Source of the DNA: Hygrophila difformis
Taxonomy: Eukaryota > Streptophyta > Magnoliopsida > Lamiales > Acanthaceae
Direction of reading: 5' to 3'
Assembly: GCA_030278955.1 (NCBI GenBank)
Contig: JAOANR010000003.1
Span: forward strand, 19,677,050-19,741,049
Length of the DNA stretch: 64,000 nucleotides
Shown here: positions 45,006-55,546 of the stretch, in pieces
Layout: every line of letters begins with the position of its first letter
Position numbering within the stretch: the first letter of the stretch is position 1
Translations under genes and position numbers: made by a program
Notes under the pieces: generated by a model
What the model saw: only the letters and a program-made list of their open reading frames with translations
What the model was told of the DNA's origin: nothing
The model's database searches: none

Positions 45006-48000
45006 TGTAACACCCCGGTTTTTGGTCACCCAGGTCGGGGTGTCACCGCCACACCTCCCTAGCAAGACACGGTTTCTCCGAGCTCACTAAAGAGATGCAA
45101 GGCTATGGTTTTTCAGAATTTAAAATATTCAAACAGCCAATTCATATATAATTTAAAAATAATACATCGAAGTTGCAGCGGAAAATAATAATTACATATG
45201 TATAATTGTAATACCCTAGAGGAAACTTCGAGGACGAAGTTGTTTCTTAAGGAGTGTAAATTATAATACCCGACATTATTTTATTAATTACCTATGGAGT
45301 TATTGATTGACAATTTTATTAATTATCTTAGGGTATAATCTAAGTTGGATTAACATTAGATTGCTATAATATGTGAATCAAGTACGTTGGTTGCAGTTAG
45401 GACGTAGAATTAATATTTGAAATGCTCTAAAATTTTATTTGTTAGAGTCTGGATGTATCTTGCCAAATAACCTAACAATAGATATAGGAATTCATATCTT
45501 TTTTTTATACTAAAAATACCTGGTTGATTTAAATCAAATTAGGAACCGAGCTTATTAGATTTTGGACCCCAAAAAAATCGTCCAACAACCCTTTCTTGTT
45601 ACCGTCCAAACAGCTGCTCAAAACCTACACTACGCACTTCCTCTTCCAAACAAATTCTCGATCAAAGGAAAAAAAAAAAAAGAAAGAAACAAACCTAGAG
45701 AGCTCTTCGTGGAGGCAGCGAACAAATCATGATTTCTCATTCTTGCTTCAAGTTTAAACGCCATCTCGGATAAGTTAGGACGTCAAAGGCGATTCCCCTC
45801 GCTAACCAAACCAGCAAATCCTTGTTTTCAAATCCTATATTGGTGTAAGGTAAGCCAACACACTCCATAGCCATGTTAGGGTCGAGTTATGTATGCGTTT
45901 GAGTCATAGAATTTGAAACTAGGATCTTTTTGAACTCTGACAGATTTTCAAAGGCTGAAAAACTCAATTGTTTCGTTAACTTAAATTCAGAATTTCGAAA
46001 AGTCTTCAATACAAAAGTTGTAGGTCTAGGTGTTATGGACTTCCTGTTAAAATTTCATGATTTTTGGAGCACTAGGTCGACGGTAGTAGTGAAATTTCTA
46101 AAACTGCTCTGAGATGGCAGAATTTGTCGGTAATACCAATCTTAAAAACTGTTCAAGATCATTCCCCTTGAGTCCGATTTTGAGCAAGTGTTCTTCATGA
46201 AGATTTTAGATTTATGTGTGTAGAAGTCACTGGTTAAATTTCAGTAGTTTTGGATAAGTGATGTGTTACCAAGAAAATTATGTTCAACATAGGTTCTTAA
46301 TTCGCCATAAAGAGCAGGTCTGTTGTTGAACCCCGTGTTTCACACTTTTAGAGGCCGATTTTGGAAATTATGTATTTCACAAAAGTTGTTTATTTTTGTC
46401 TCTTCTACGTGCTGTAAAAATTTGAGAATTTTTGGCCGAGTAAATCGTGCTCAAGTAGTCTACTTTTGCTACTGGTGCATTAATGGTCACATTCTGAGTT
46501 GAATGTTGAGAAGACTTATTAATTCATGATATCCTTATGAGCATATGATAGCAAGAATTGATTGTTGGGAATAAAAGTTATATATGTACACTTGTTGGTT
46601 GGTGTTAAAACCATTGTGCCTTAGAATTCGGGTAGGTATGCCAACATTTAGGCTCCGGAGAGCGAGTGCACTAGGGTGGAGCCATGCGTGGCCGCCCCTC
46701 TCCTTATTTGTGATTTTCTATGATTATGTCTATATCCCTAAATAATACTTGCGAGTATTATTTATGGGCCTCGGGTGCGTGTCGATATAGGCTGCCGTTG
46801 GCAATTTGAGGGATGAATTCCCGTTAATATTGGAGCTCCTTTGGTGTCCCCGCGTTCTAGGCATGATGGTGGAAGCATGTTCTTTTATGAATAGTTAAAT
46901 GGTTAAATGATATGAGTATTTTAAATCTATTATTACTCTAATGTCTTTTAACTTCTATTGAAGTCAATCATTTTAAAACCTCTAACTTGATATGGGGTGG
47001 ATTGACTTACTCAGTAATTTATTTACTGATGTGTGTTGTTTTTCCTTTTTCTTACAGACTGTGACGAGCACATGCGAGCACGACATTCATTGGGATCATG
47101 GGATATTTTATAAGAAATCATTGTATTTAGCTTCCGCATTTTAATTTAAATTTTTAGAAAAATAATTTGGCCCTGTTGGCCCTATTTTAAATTACAGCAT
47201 TTATTTATCCTTTGTAAAGTATTTTGCAATGGATTGTAAAGTTTGATTTCAGTGAGCCTTAACACTTCCTAGTTAAGTTAGCCTCGGGCGAGCTTAATTG
47301 GGAGATGTGGCGGTAGCATCCCGGCACTTTTGATTTTGAAAACCCGGGGTGTTACAATAATGCAACGGAATTTAAATATAGCCAACACGGCCAGAATACG
47401 GGTTAAATAGGCCCGTTCATGCAAGATCTAGTCTAATACAATAATTCAAAATAATATATCTTCCCAAAATTCTCATGTATGCATATGACGATGCATAATT
47501 CTCAACTCTGAAAGAAAAAGGAAAAATATGGTTTGGTCAGCAAAAACTTGCTGAGTAAGTTAACTCGTACATGTTTATGAGGTTTCAAAGCCTTTAATTA
47601 AATTTAAAGGAAACATGTGCATAATGTAATCTATTCATTTAATAATAATTTAATCGCATAATTTAAAAGTCATGGATTCCATACGATCTTAAATATAGCT
47701 CACAAAGTAATTAAATAAATTGCCATAAATATAAAAGCACAATTTAATACAGATTCAATTTGGAATTCTCGCAAACTTCTCGTTTCATATCTTTTAGAGA
47801 TCACCATCGCTAGGGCTCTTATGTCCGCCAGCCTTACGCCTGGGCTCTTATGTCCACAAGTATCATGATCGATCTTTTAATTAGAGTTAATCCGTCCGCT
47901 AGCCATACGATCAGTGTTTCGCTAGGGCTCTTACATCAACCTAGACATACACTTGGGCTCTTATGTCCCAAGCCGCAGAGAACATTGACAGTATCTAGCT

Positions 48001-49647
48001 TAGTCATAACCCACCATATTTTAATCTTCTCATTTCGTGTATCTTATTTCAAAGAGTCTTCTACTCGTTTAAACCTTAAAGGCTAGTTTCACCGTTTCAA
48101 CAAGATTTCAAGATTTGACTCGGTCAACCACAGTTTACACTAAAATTCATTAAAAATCGAGTTTAATTCCAACAATTCTGAAATTTTACCACTGACTCAG
48201 AACATCGAGATGAACAACTTTCGTATTTTAACTTTTTCAATCCGAGATACCGAAACAGGTCAAAAACGTCAATTTTCGTCATAACGTTAATCTGTCCGAA
48301 TTTCGTGTACAGCAGTTCAAGATTAACAAGATCTACCATAGCAAATCGACTCCAAATTCGATGAAATTTTACAGAGACCTTCTTAAGACATTTGTCTACA
48401 ACTTTCATGTTCGGCTAAAGATCTAAATCGGTCTAGAACTAATGTCAAAAACGTGATCAAGATCGGACCTAAGTTCTGTCAAGAATTTCAAGTTCCAAGT
48501 TTCAGCAGTTCGGTTTCGGGTCGATTTCAAATATCAAACGTCTCTAAAAATTCTGAAAATTTTACAGTAGATAGATCTAAGCCTTAGTAACGTTTTTTGT
48601 GTTTTAAGTTTTTCTGTTTGAAGACGTTTTAAGGTTCGGAAAAATTAGACAAAACTGTTGCGCCGTTAGAAAACGTATGTTGACAGATTTACGAAAGATT
48701 TGATGAAGCTTTTAGTTTTACGTGTTTTAATTACTCCCAAAACCATGTAAGCATTAACTTACTGATTCGTAGATGTCCGAGATCGTCTATTTTGAAGGCG
48801 TGACTTCTAGTCCACCGTTTATCCTCTCCGTTCGTCGGGTTCTACGTTCTAGATCCTATTCGGGGTGTAAAGAAGAAAAGAAGAGAGTTAGGTTTTCGTT
48901 TTTGAATTAAAAATGAGATGGATGAACGGATCTACTTACCACAGCATTAGAAGAGATCTGAATTCATCCACGGCAGTCCCCGCTCGGCTTTGGTGCCTCC
49001 GATGACTTCCGGATCTAGGGTTTTGTGTATAGAGAGTTTCATAGGGTTTTGAAAAGTGTTCGGGGCATTTCGAAAGTGTTATTTATAGGCAAACATGACC
49101 TTGGAACATCCAAGGTCTGCCCCTAAGAGTCTTGAGCCGAAAGGTGTTCAACCGAAGTCGGAAAATCCGGATTCGGGCGAGTAAATCTCGCACGGGGCGT
49201 TTCTGCCAGTTGGCGCGGCCGTGGCGCGGCCCCAAGCCAACCACCGCGCGGCCAGCGCGCCACTCACGCCTGGAATCTGGTCCGGGCGGGTCGTGTGATC
49301 CGTCGCGCTTTTCCTCCTCTCTTTCGGACTTCTATCCCTCTATGTTCTCGGATTCAGATTTCCGGGATATCGCCGGGCTCCTATTTCCTATCGTCATTTT
49401 ATTCGGGTCTAAATTTACATGGGGACTCGAGTTATTGAGTCCATCGATGTTGGGTTCACGTGTGACCATTTATTTGATTAAATTGTTTTCGGCTTCCCGG
49501 GTTCTCGATATCTTGATTCATTTTTAATTTAAATTCCATTTCTCATCTCTTATGATTCTTTATCTATTTATCATGTTTGTTTATTTATTATTTTTATTTA
49601 TTTATTTATTTAATTTATTTTATGTTGCAAAATTCTCGGGTATTACA
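45006..49647 (-). repeat. LTR (minus), about 2.49 kb without the insertion
   Basis: Starts on the minus strand TGTAATACCCGAG (49647) and ends CCGGGGTGTTACA (45006). Carries GACATAAGAGCCC-type repeats (about 47810-47975) and a TCAGC..GCTGA stem-loop (47537-47554). The inserted element occupies 45207-47356. Confidence 0.8.
45207..47356 (+). mobile_element. Nested LTR element: leader plus single LTR (2150 bp)
   Basis: TSD ATAAT at 45202-45206 and 47357-47361. Starts TGTAATACCCTAGAG, then ACTTCGAGGACGAAGTTG, polypurine-like AAGGAG, a second LTR-like start (TGTAAATTATAATACCC, 45255), and ends CCCGGGGTGTTACA. It therefore has a 48-bp leader and one full LTR (45255-47356) but no second LTR. A stem-loop (47011-47029) and pyrimidine tract with AG (47057) lie near its end. 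Confidence 0.8.
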
Positions 49648-49660
49648 GTCTACCCTCCTT
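49648..49660 (-). promoter_or_regulatory. Polypurine tract of the minus-strand LTR element
   Basis: The minus strand reads AAGGAGGGTAGAC directly before TGTAATACCCGAG. Just upstream lies AACTTCG-AGGA-CGAAGTT, a perfect 7-bp stem that also reads as codons NFEDEV in related pol genes. Confidence 0.7.
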
Positions 49661-49896
49661 AAGAATCAACTTCGTCCTCGAAGTTGTGTTTCGGCTTTTC
49701 TCGTGTAATCCTTTTATTTATTTTATTATTTTGTGACTGAACTTAGAATCAAAACTTCTAAGCTGCCTACGTACCCTGTGAAGGGATCAAGCCATAACGT
49801 AGTTCAAAACAATTTAAATTTGTTTGTTTACGATTTAGGATACATCTCATTGAATCGAACTCCGTAAAATAAATTTCTACGGGGTATCACATATAT

Positions 49897-50472
49897 ATGG
49901 AGATTTTCTCAAGATTTTATTATATTAATAGTTAGATTTATTTTCTAAATATAGATATTGATGACGTGGAAGGTGAGTTGGAATTAGTCAGCGATTAATC
50001 AGCGATGATGTGGATTAATTGTAGCCATTGATTATAAAATGGTGGTATAATTACTGATAAAGCCCTAAAGATTAAAAAGAATCAGTTATATTGAATAAGG
50101 ATAATACAGTTTGCACAGGCCAAAAAATATTCAGGATTTATTATATAGATATTAATGAGAATGAATATTTTATCGAGTGGGCTAAATCTTTAATCAAGAT
50201 GAATACTTATACTATTAAACATATTAATATAATAAGTACACGTTGAGATCAAGATTCAAGCCCAGTGTATAAATTGTAAACCTTGAGATATACATCATCC
50301 ATTCTACTAATTGTAGTAACTTTTTCTCAACTTTTATTCTTGTTTAAATGGGGACAGAGCCAAAGAAATAATGAAAAAAAAAATAAAATTATCAGTATAA
50401 AATAGTTGTTAAAATGAAGGCCGAGAAGTATTATAATAATGTGTGATTAAAACCAACAACAATTGGCTGGTT
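49897..50472. other. Intergenic DNA including the tail of AT-rich repeat copy B
   Basis: The first about 100 bp resume copy B. The rest shows no gene. A TCAGCGATTAATCAGCGATG direct repeat is at about 49989-50008. Confidence 0.5.
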
Positions 50473-50475
50473 TAA

Positions 50476-50913
50476 GACCACCTCCAACGCAACGCCATTT
50501 TTGGCGTTGGAGGGCAAAATGGAGATGGCGGGCGCTCCAACGCGCCCGCAAAAATAGTGGCCGGAATCGCCAATTTTGGAGATTCCCAACAGTGCACCGC
50601 AATTTTTTGCGGTGCACTGTTCATGCCGCTATCCCTTTTCTTTTTTTTGTTCTCTTTCTTTTTTTGTTTTAAATACAAAGTAATTATTATTTTTAATTAA
50701 ATAATTTAAATATATTATATATATTTAAAATATGTATTAATATAATTGATAAATGTAATATTATATGAATAGTAACGAGAATCAAAATAGATTATTCTAT
50801 TGTAGAGGGACATTTAGAGTTGTGGGTTGGAGAGAGATAGTGGAAAACTGTAAATCTAACTGTAAAATAAAGATAGTGTAACTGTAAAATAGAGGTGTGG
50901 GTTGGAGATGGCC
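50476..50913. mobile_element. PIF/Harbinger-like MITE (438 bp)
   Basis: Terminal repeats are GACCACCTCCAACGCA at the left and, reversed, GGCCATCTCCAACCCAC at the right. TAA TSDs are at 50473-50475 and 50914-50916, the TWA target of Harbinger elements. Contains perfect internal hairpins. Confidence 0.8.
50588..50621. repeat. Perfect 15-bp stem, TTTT loop hairpin in the MITE
   Basis: AACAGTGCACCGCAA and its exact reverse complement flank TTTT. A second perfect hairpin, AACGCCA-TTTT-TGGCGTT, lies at 50491-50508. RNA from this element could fold into stable stems. Confidence 0.85.
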
Positions 50914-50916
50914 TAA

Positions 50917-51330
50917 GTGGTCATGAGTCTAGCTCACCATTTAAGCAACATTTTAAATTCCCCGTAAATACATAAGTAATTGAAAGAGACCTACTTGTTT
51001 ATGCATATTCTTATTTTGAGGTTACTCTTAATTCTCAAAATTCCTTTTGTTCGAATAACAATAATGTGATTAAAAAAAGTAAAAATAAAAAATAAAAGGG
51101 GAACAACGGTAGATGGGGCAGGGAGTAACATAGATATAGAAGAGTATCATAGATATTTCATTATAATAAAATTATAATAGTAAATCAATAAAATCATAAT
51201 TAGAATATTGTGAATATTGTTAAGAAAAAAATCAATATATATTTCCTTTTTTTATATTCACCATTCCAATTTTACTATCAAATCATAATCTCATTTGGAA
51301 TCATTTTGCAATTCGTTCCTATGGTTTGCC
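50917..51330. other. Intergenic DNA, no gene recognised
   Basis: AT-rich with no recognised element. Ends at TSD ATATA of the next retrotransposon. Confidence 0.55.
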
Positions 51331-51335
51331 ATATA

Positions 51336-54300
51336 TGTAATACCCCAGATTTTTATCAACGCCCAAAGAAATAAAATTTATTCCGATCAATGTCGAAATA
51401 TTTCCGAGAAGAAGAAAATAATTTATCACAATAAATTATTGCTCGGAAATGAAACGACGATAGATTTAAATTCAAAATGGAATAAAAGAGGGAAAGGAAG
51501 CCCAAATACATTCCATGAATTGAGTCAAAATAATTGGAATTAATATCATGAAGGAAAAGAATTTTAATTCCAAGAACCCGTGAAGTCTGAAAAATTTAAT
51601 GATACAAGTTATTGCACGGGAATCAAAAGACGACGAATTGGAAGCCGACGAAACCGAGACCGACGGACTTAAGATATCAAACATGAAATTCATTTGAGTC
51701 GAGATAAACTTAAGATAAGAATTTATGATCCGAGAATGACCCGAAAAATCGAGCCCGAAAACGTAGGAGGATAGAAGTCCGAAAGAGAGGAGGAAAAGCA
51801 CGACGGATCGCACGACCCCGCCCGGACCGAAGTCCAGGCGAGAGTGGCGCGCACCCGGCGCGGGAATCCCTAGGTTAGCGCGCCAACCCCGCGCCGTGGC
51901 GACAGCCGCGTTGTCGCGTTCGGTGGCGCGCACCCGGCGCGGCTTTTGGCCGATTCGCGCGCCAACCCCGCGTGGGAGGCCTGACAGCAACCTTTGTCGC
52001 GTTTTGGCGACTTTCTTGCCATATTCCTTGACCCCAACGTGAGAATCTTGCTTGATCACGGGGGAGGCATCTTTTGGACGTTATTAGGTGTCCCTAACAC
52101 CTCATTTCAGTCATCAACACCCCAAGGTTTCATCCAAAACTCTCCCAAAACTCTCCCAAAGCCAAACACCCTTCCGACGAACTTCCGGCGACTTTCCGAC
52201 GAGTTTCCGGCAACCAAATCCAACCAAGGAAGTGTGTAGATCAAGGATTGCAGGCTTTGGATTGTTGGTAAGATGTTAATCAAGTTTCCATATGGTTTTA
52301 AGATCATAAACATCGTCCTAACTTACGAATCTTCATATTCGAACACAAATCGGAGCCAAGGGAAGAATAAATCGGGTGGAAGAGATTCGTTCGTGACATC
52401 CCGTGGATTCCGGACGACCCCGTGACCTCCTAAACATCATCCCCACTGTAAGTTAACCTTACTATGGTTTTGGGTGACTTAAAATGCAACCAAACATAGA
52501 GATTCAACTCAAGAAAATTTATAAAAATCTGTCAACAAGAGAAACCCTCAACGCAGCGTTTTCGTATGAATTTTTCAAACCTCTAAAGCTGCTCAAACAA
52601 GAAAACTCAAAACATGAAAAGTGTTCCTAAGACATAGATCTAGCTCCTGTAAAAATTTTAGAATTTTTCATGATGTTTTGAAACCTGAAACCAACCCAAA
52701 ACCGAAGAGTATTAAATCTGAATCTTAGAACTTTGGCAGATTTCACTCTCAATCTTGTTGGTTATTTTGACCATGGATCTAGGTCGATCTAGGATTGGTG
52801 TTGAACATGAAAGTTGTAGATCTATGAGTTTAGAACATTTCTGCAAGTTTTTAGAATTTTTCGTTGAGATTTGAGCCTCCGAATCTGAGCCGATCCAATC
52901 TGCGTTAGTACCGAAATCAAGAACCTTGATAGATTTCATAATCAAACTCGACGAGCAAAACTCTTACTTCGAGTGTTCAAACCTGAAAACTCAAAACTAA
53001 GATTTTTATCCAAAGATCATAAGCTATATTGTGTAAAAATTTCAGATATTTTCATCAAGTTTTGATACCCCAAATCGTATCGGACATATTCTGCGTTTTT
53101 AAGAATCTTCAAAGGATGACAGTTTTCATAACCGAACTTGAGGAGCTTATTCCTATCATTTCTAGTCCGAACTAAGCTTCATGATCTAAACAAAAGTTGT
53201 TGGAAATCAAGTCTAGTATATGCATATGAAATTTCAGAATTTTTGGAGTCCATTTGATATGACAAAAAGTCAAATCTTTTAACGTTGTCAAACCTGAATC
53301 CTGACAGCTTTTCGTTTCTGTAGAAAACTCGATTTTTGACATGCTTCCCATCGTTTTTCCGAAAAACTTAAAACACAAAAGTTGTTCATTGGGATGTTTT
53401 TGAGTTGCTGTACAAATTTCAAATCAATCGCCTAAGAAATGGATTTTTAAACCAAAAAGGCGCAAACTGTGACATCGATCGATTTTTGAAATCTTTTAAA
53501 CAACGATCGAGACGTTGGAATTACGATAAAGCTATATTTTTGAAAAATCCCATTACACCAAATAAAAACATTTTCTGTAAAAGAATTCTTTAGAAACATT
53601 GGGGAATTTATGACCAAATTTGATATGATCAATATGGCCAGACGGCTTGTGGACATAAGAGCCCAAGCGAACGGCTAGTGGACATAAGAGCCCTAGCGAA
53701 TGGTCGACCAAACGGCTTGTGGACATAAGAGCCCAAGCGAACGGCCAGTGGACATAAGAGCCCTGGCGAATGGTTATTTATAAATATTGATTATGAGGAT
53801 TGCGGTCACAAGAGCCCTGGTGAATGGTGAACTATAAAAGAAACGAAAAATATTTTTGAGAAATGATACTATTGATATTGGCTGAGGCCGCCGGATCACC
53901 GGCTAACTGTTACTATCGATATTGGCAGCGGCCGCCGGGTCACCGGCTATCTGATATATTGTTGAAATGGTTATGTAACGGGAGAACAAAATATCTAATA
54001 TTTTTAAGTATCTATCTAGTTATGCCTTGCAAATCATTACCTACAAGAAATGTTTTTATTAAAATTAATTAAAGGCTTTGAAACCCCTAACCCATGCTAT
54101 GTGTTAACTTACTCAGCGCGTTTTTGCTGACCCAAACCATATATCTCCTTTTTCTTACAGAGTACGAAGAACATGCATCGTCATATGCATACATGGGAAC
54201 ATTAGGGGAAATCTTTATTTTAAATCCCTGCCTTTAATTACGACCTGCATGAACGGGACTGTTGAACCCGTGTTTTGGCCATGTCGGCCCTATATTTAAA

Positions 54301-54477
54301 TTCCGCTGCAACTTTGATGTATTATCTTTAAATTATATATGGATGGGCTGTTTGAATATTTTAAATCCTGAAAAACCATAGCCTTGCATCTCTTTAGTGA
54401 GCTCGGAGAAACCGTGTCTTGCTAGGGAGGTGTGGCGGTGGCATCCCGGCCTGGGTTACCAAAACCGGGGTGTTACA
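51336..54477 (+). repeat. 5' LTR (3142 bp)
   Basis: Starts TGTAATACCCCAG and ends CCGGGGTGTTACA. Features include a GC-rich CGCGC block (about 51800-51980), tandem GTGGACATAAGAGCCC units (about 53641-53773), paired GCCGCCGG-TCACCGGCTA units (about 53887-53950) and a TCAGC..GCTGA stem-loop (54113-54130) with pyrimidine tract and AG at 54160. Confidence 0.93.
53641..53773 (+). repeat. Tandem GACATAAGAGCCC repeat in the 5' LTR
   Basis: Four units of about 30 bp alternate GGCTTGTGGACATAAGAGCC and GGCYAGTGGACATAAGAGCC in a two-fold higher-order unit, with a further diverged unit downstream. Copied at 57852-57984. A related, inverted set lies at about 47810-47975. Confidence 0.8.
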
Positions 54478-54480
54478 GAG

Positions 54481-54492
54481 TGGTATCAGAGC
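54481..54492 (+). promoter_or_regulatory. Primer-binding site (initiator Met tRNA)
   Basis: TGGTATCAGAGC begins three bases after the 5' LTR. A second copy of the motif occurs at 54544-54555. Confidence 0.88.
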
Positions 54493-55066
54493 CCAGACTA
54501 TTTTAAAGCTATTTATTTTAAAGAAAATATCTGATACCAAGAGTGGTATCAGAGCCCGGATTATTTTGAAGCTATTATATTTTAAAGAGCCCAATTATTA
54601 TTTTGAAGTTAAAGCCCAAATTTTTAGCCCAAATTTTTTTTAGAAGCCCAAGAAATTATTTCGGCCCAATATAGTGGCCCAAACCTTTCATCCTTATTTT
54701 AATCTATCCATGGAATAAATTTATTTTAAAACCCATGGATAAATAAATGCGTGCATAAAATTTTTTGGGGGGGATCACATATGCATATGCATACATAAAT
54801 ACACTAACCCTTTTTATGTGAATTATCGGTGATAAGAAACACTCCTACCTTAGAACTCAACATGACCTTGACTTAGAAGCGCCAACTTAAGACTAACCTT
54901 GCCTTAGTCCTAGATCTTGATCACTTAGAAACTCATCTTCGCGTGCTTCTAGAATGACACCTAGAAGAATACTGAGGAAGGATCATATGCGATGGTACCC
55001 GAACATGGTTGTGAATAATACATAGGCAGTTATGGGGACATAACTGTAATCTTAAGGGGGGGAGGA

Positions 55067-55378
55067 TGTAATACCCCGTAAGAATGCATAAGCATTTATT
55101 CCGAAACTCGAATATTTTGTATCCCAAATAAATTCTTTTTGAACTACGTAATGACTTGATCCCTTCACAGGGTACGTAGGCAACTTGGAAATTTCAATTC
55201 TGGGTTCAGTCAAACAATAATCAAACAATAATCAAACAATAATCAAACAATAATCAACAATCAAACAATAACAAACAACAACACACATTAATACAATCAC
55301 GCAACCAAACAATGTCCGAGCTCGCAAGGAGCTAACGCCCAACTTCGAGGACGAAGTTGATTCCTAAGGGGGAGAGGA
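55067..55378 (+). repeat. Leader module L with its own LTR-like start and polypurine end
   Basis: Homologous in order to the 244-bp module at 49648-49891 (minus): TGTRATACCCCGTA, then ATGACTTGATCCCTTCACAG-type sequence, GGGTACGTAGGCA, TTCAGTC, then AACTTCGAGGACGAAGTTG and the polypurine tract. Confidence 0.75.
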
Positions 55379-55546
55379 TGTAACACCCGAGAAATTTAAT
55401 TCACATTCAAAGGAATGGAATTAATTTCTTGTGAAAGACGTTTATCCTTAAGGAAAGCAGATGGAGATACCCCAACATTAAATAGAGCCCAAAAGAAAGT
55501 GAGGGCGCAACTTCGGGGACGAAGTTGATTCTTAAGGGGGGTGGAG

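Larger units (their letters stand above)
45006..49891 (-). mobile_element. Minus-strand LTR element with leader module, carrying a nested LTR element
   Basis: In plus coordinates it runs from TGTAACACCCCGG (45006) to ..GGTATCACA (49891), with TSD TATAT at 45001-45005 and 49892-49896 (low complexity, so weaker evidence). On the minus strand it begins with a 244-bp module TGTGATACCCCGTAG ... ACTTCGAGGACGAAGTTG ... polypurine tract, then one LTR (49647-45006). No gag/pol and no full 5' LTR. A separate element at 45207-47356 is inserted near the LTR's distal end. The LTR is related to those of 51336-58688 (shared CATCCCGG and ACGGTTTCTCCGAGCTC tail). Confidence 0.8.
54478..55546 (+). other. Internal domain with duplicated LTR-start modules
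   Basis: After the primer-binding site come about 570 bp of non-coding DNA, then a polypurine tract (about 55053-55066) and TGTAATACCCCGTA (55067), then ACTTCGAGGACGAAGTTG, a polypurine tract and TGTAACACCCGAG (55379), then ACTTCGGGGACGAAGTTG, a polypurine tract (55534-55546) and the real LTR start at 55547. An ATCAAACAATA microrepeat lies near 55212-55260. No coding region. Confidence 0.82.

Noticed and set aside
51472..52059. 195-codon minus-strand frame, repeated at 55683-56270
   Set aside because: Both copies lie in LTRs of the same element, so conservation reflects LTR identity. It is antisense to the element, and the homologous region of the older LTR (49132-49527) encodes a different frame.
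53641..53773. Possible CRISPR-like array (regular repeats)
   Set aside because: Plant LTR context, contiguous tandem units without unique spacers, and duplicated in both LTRs.
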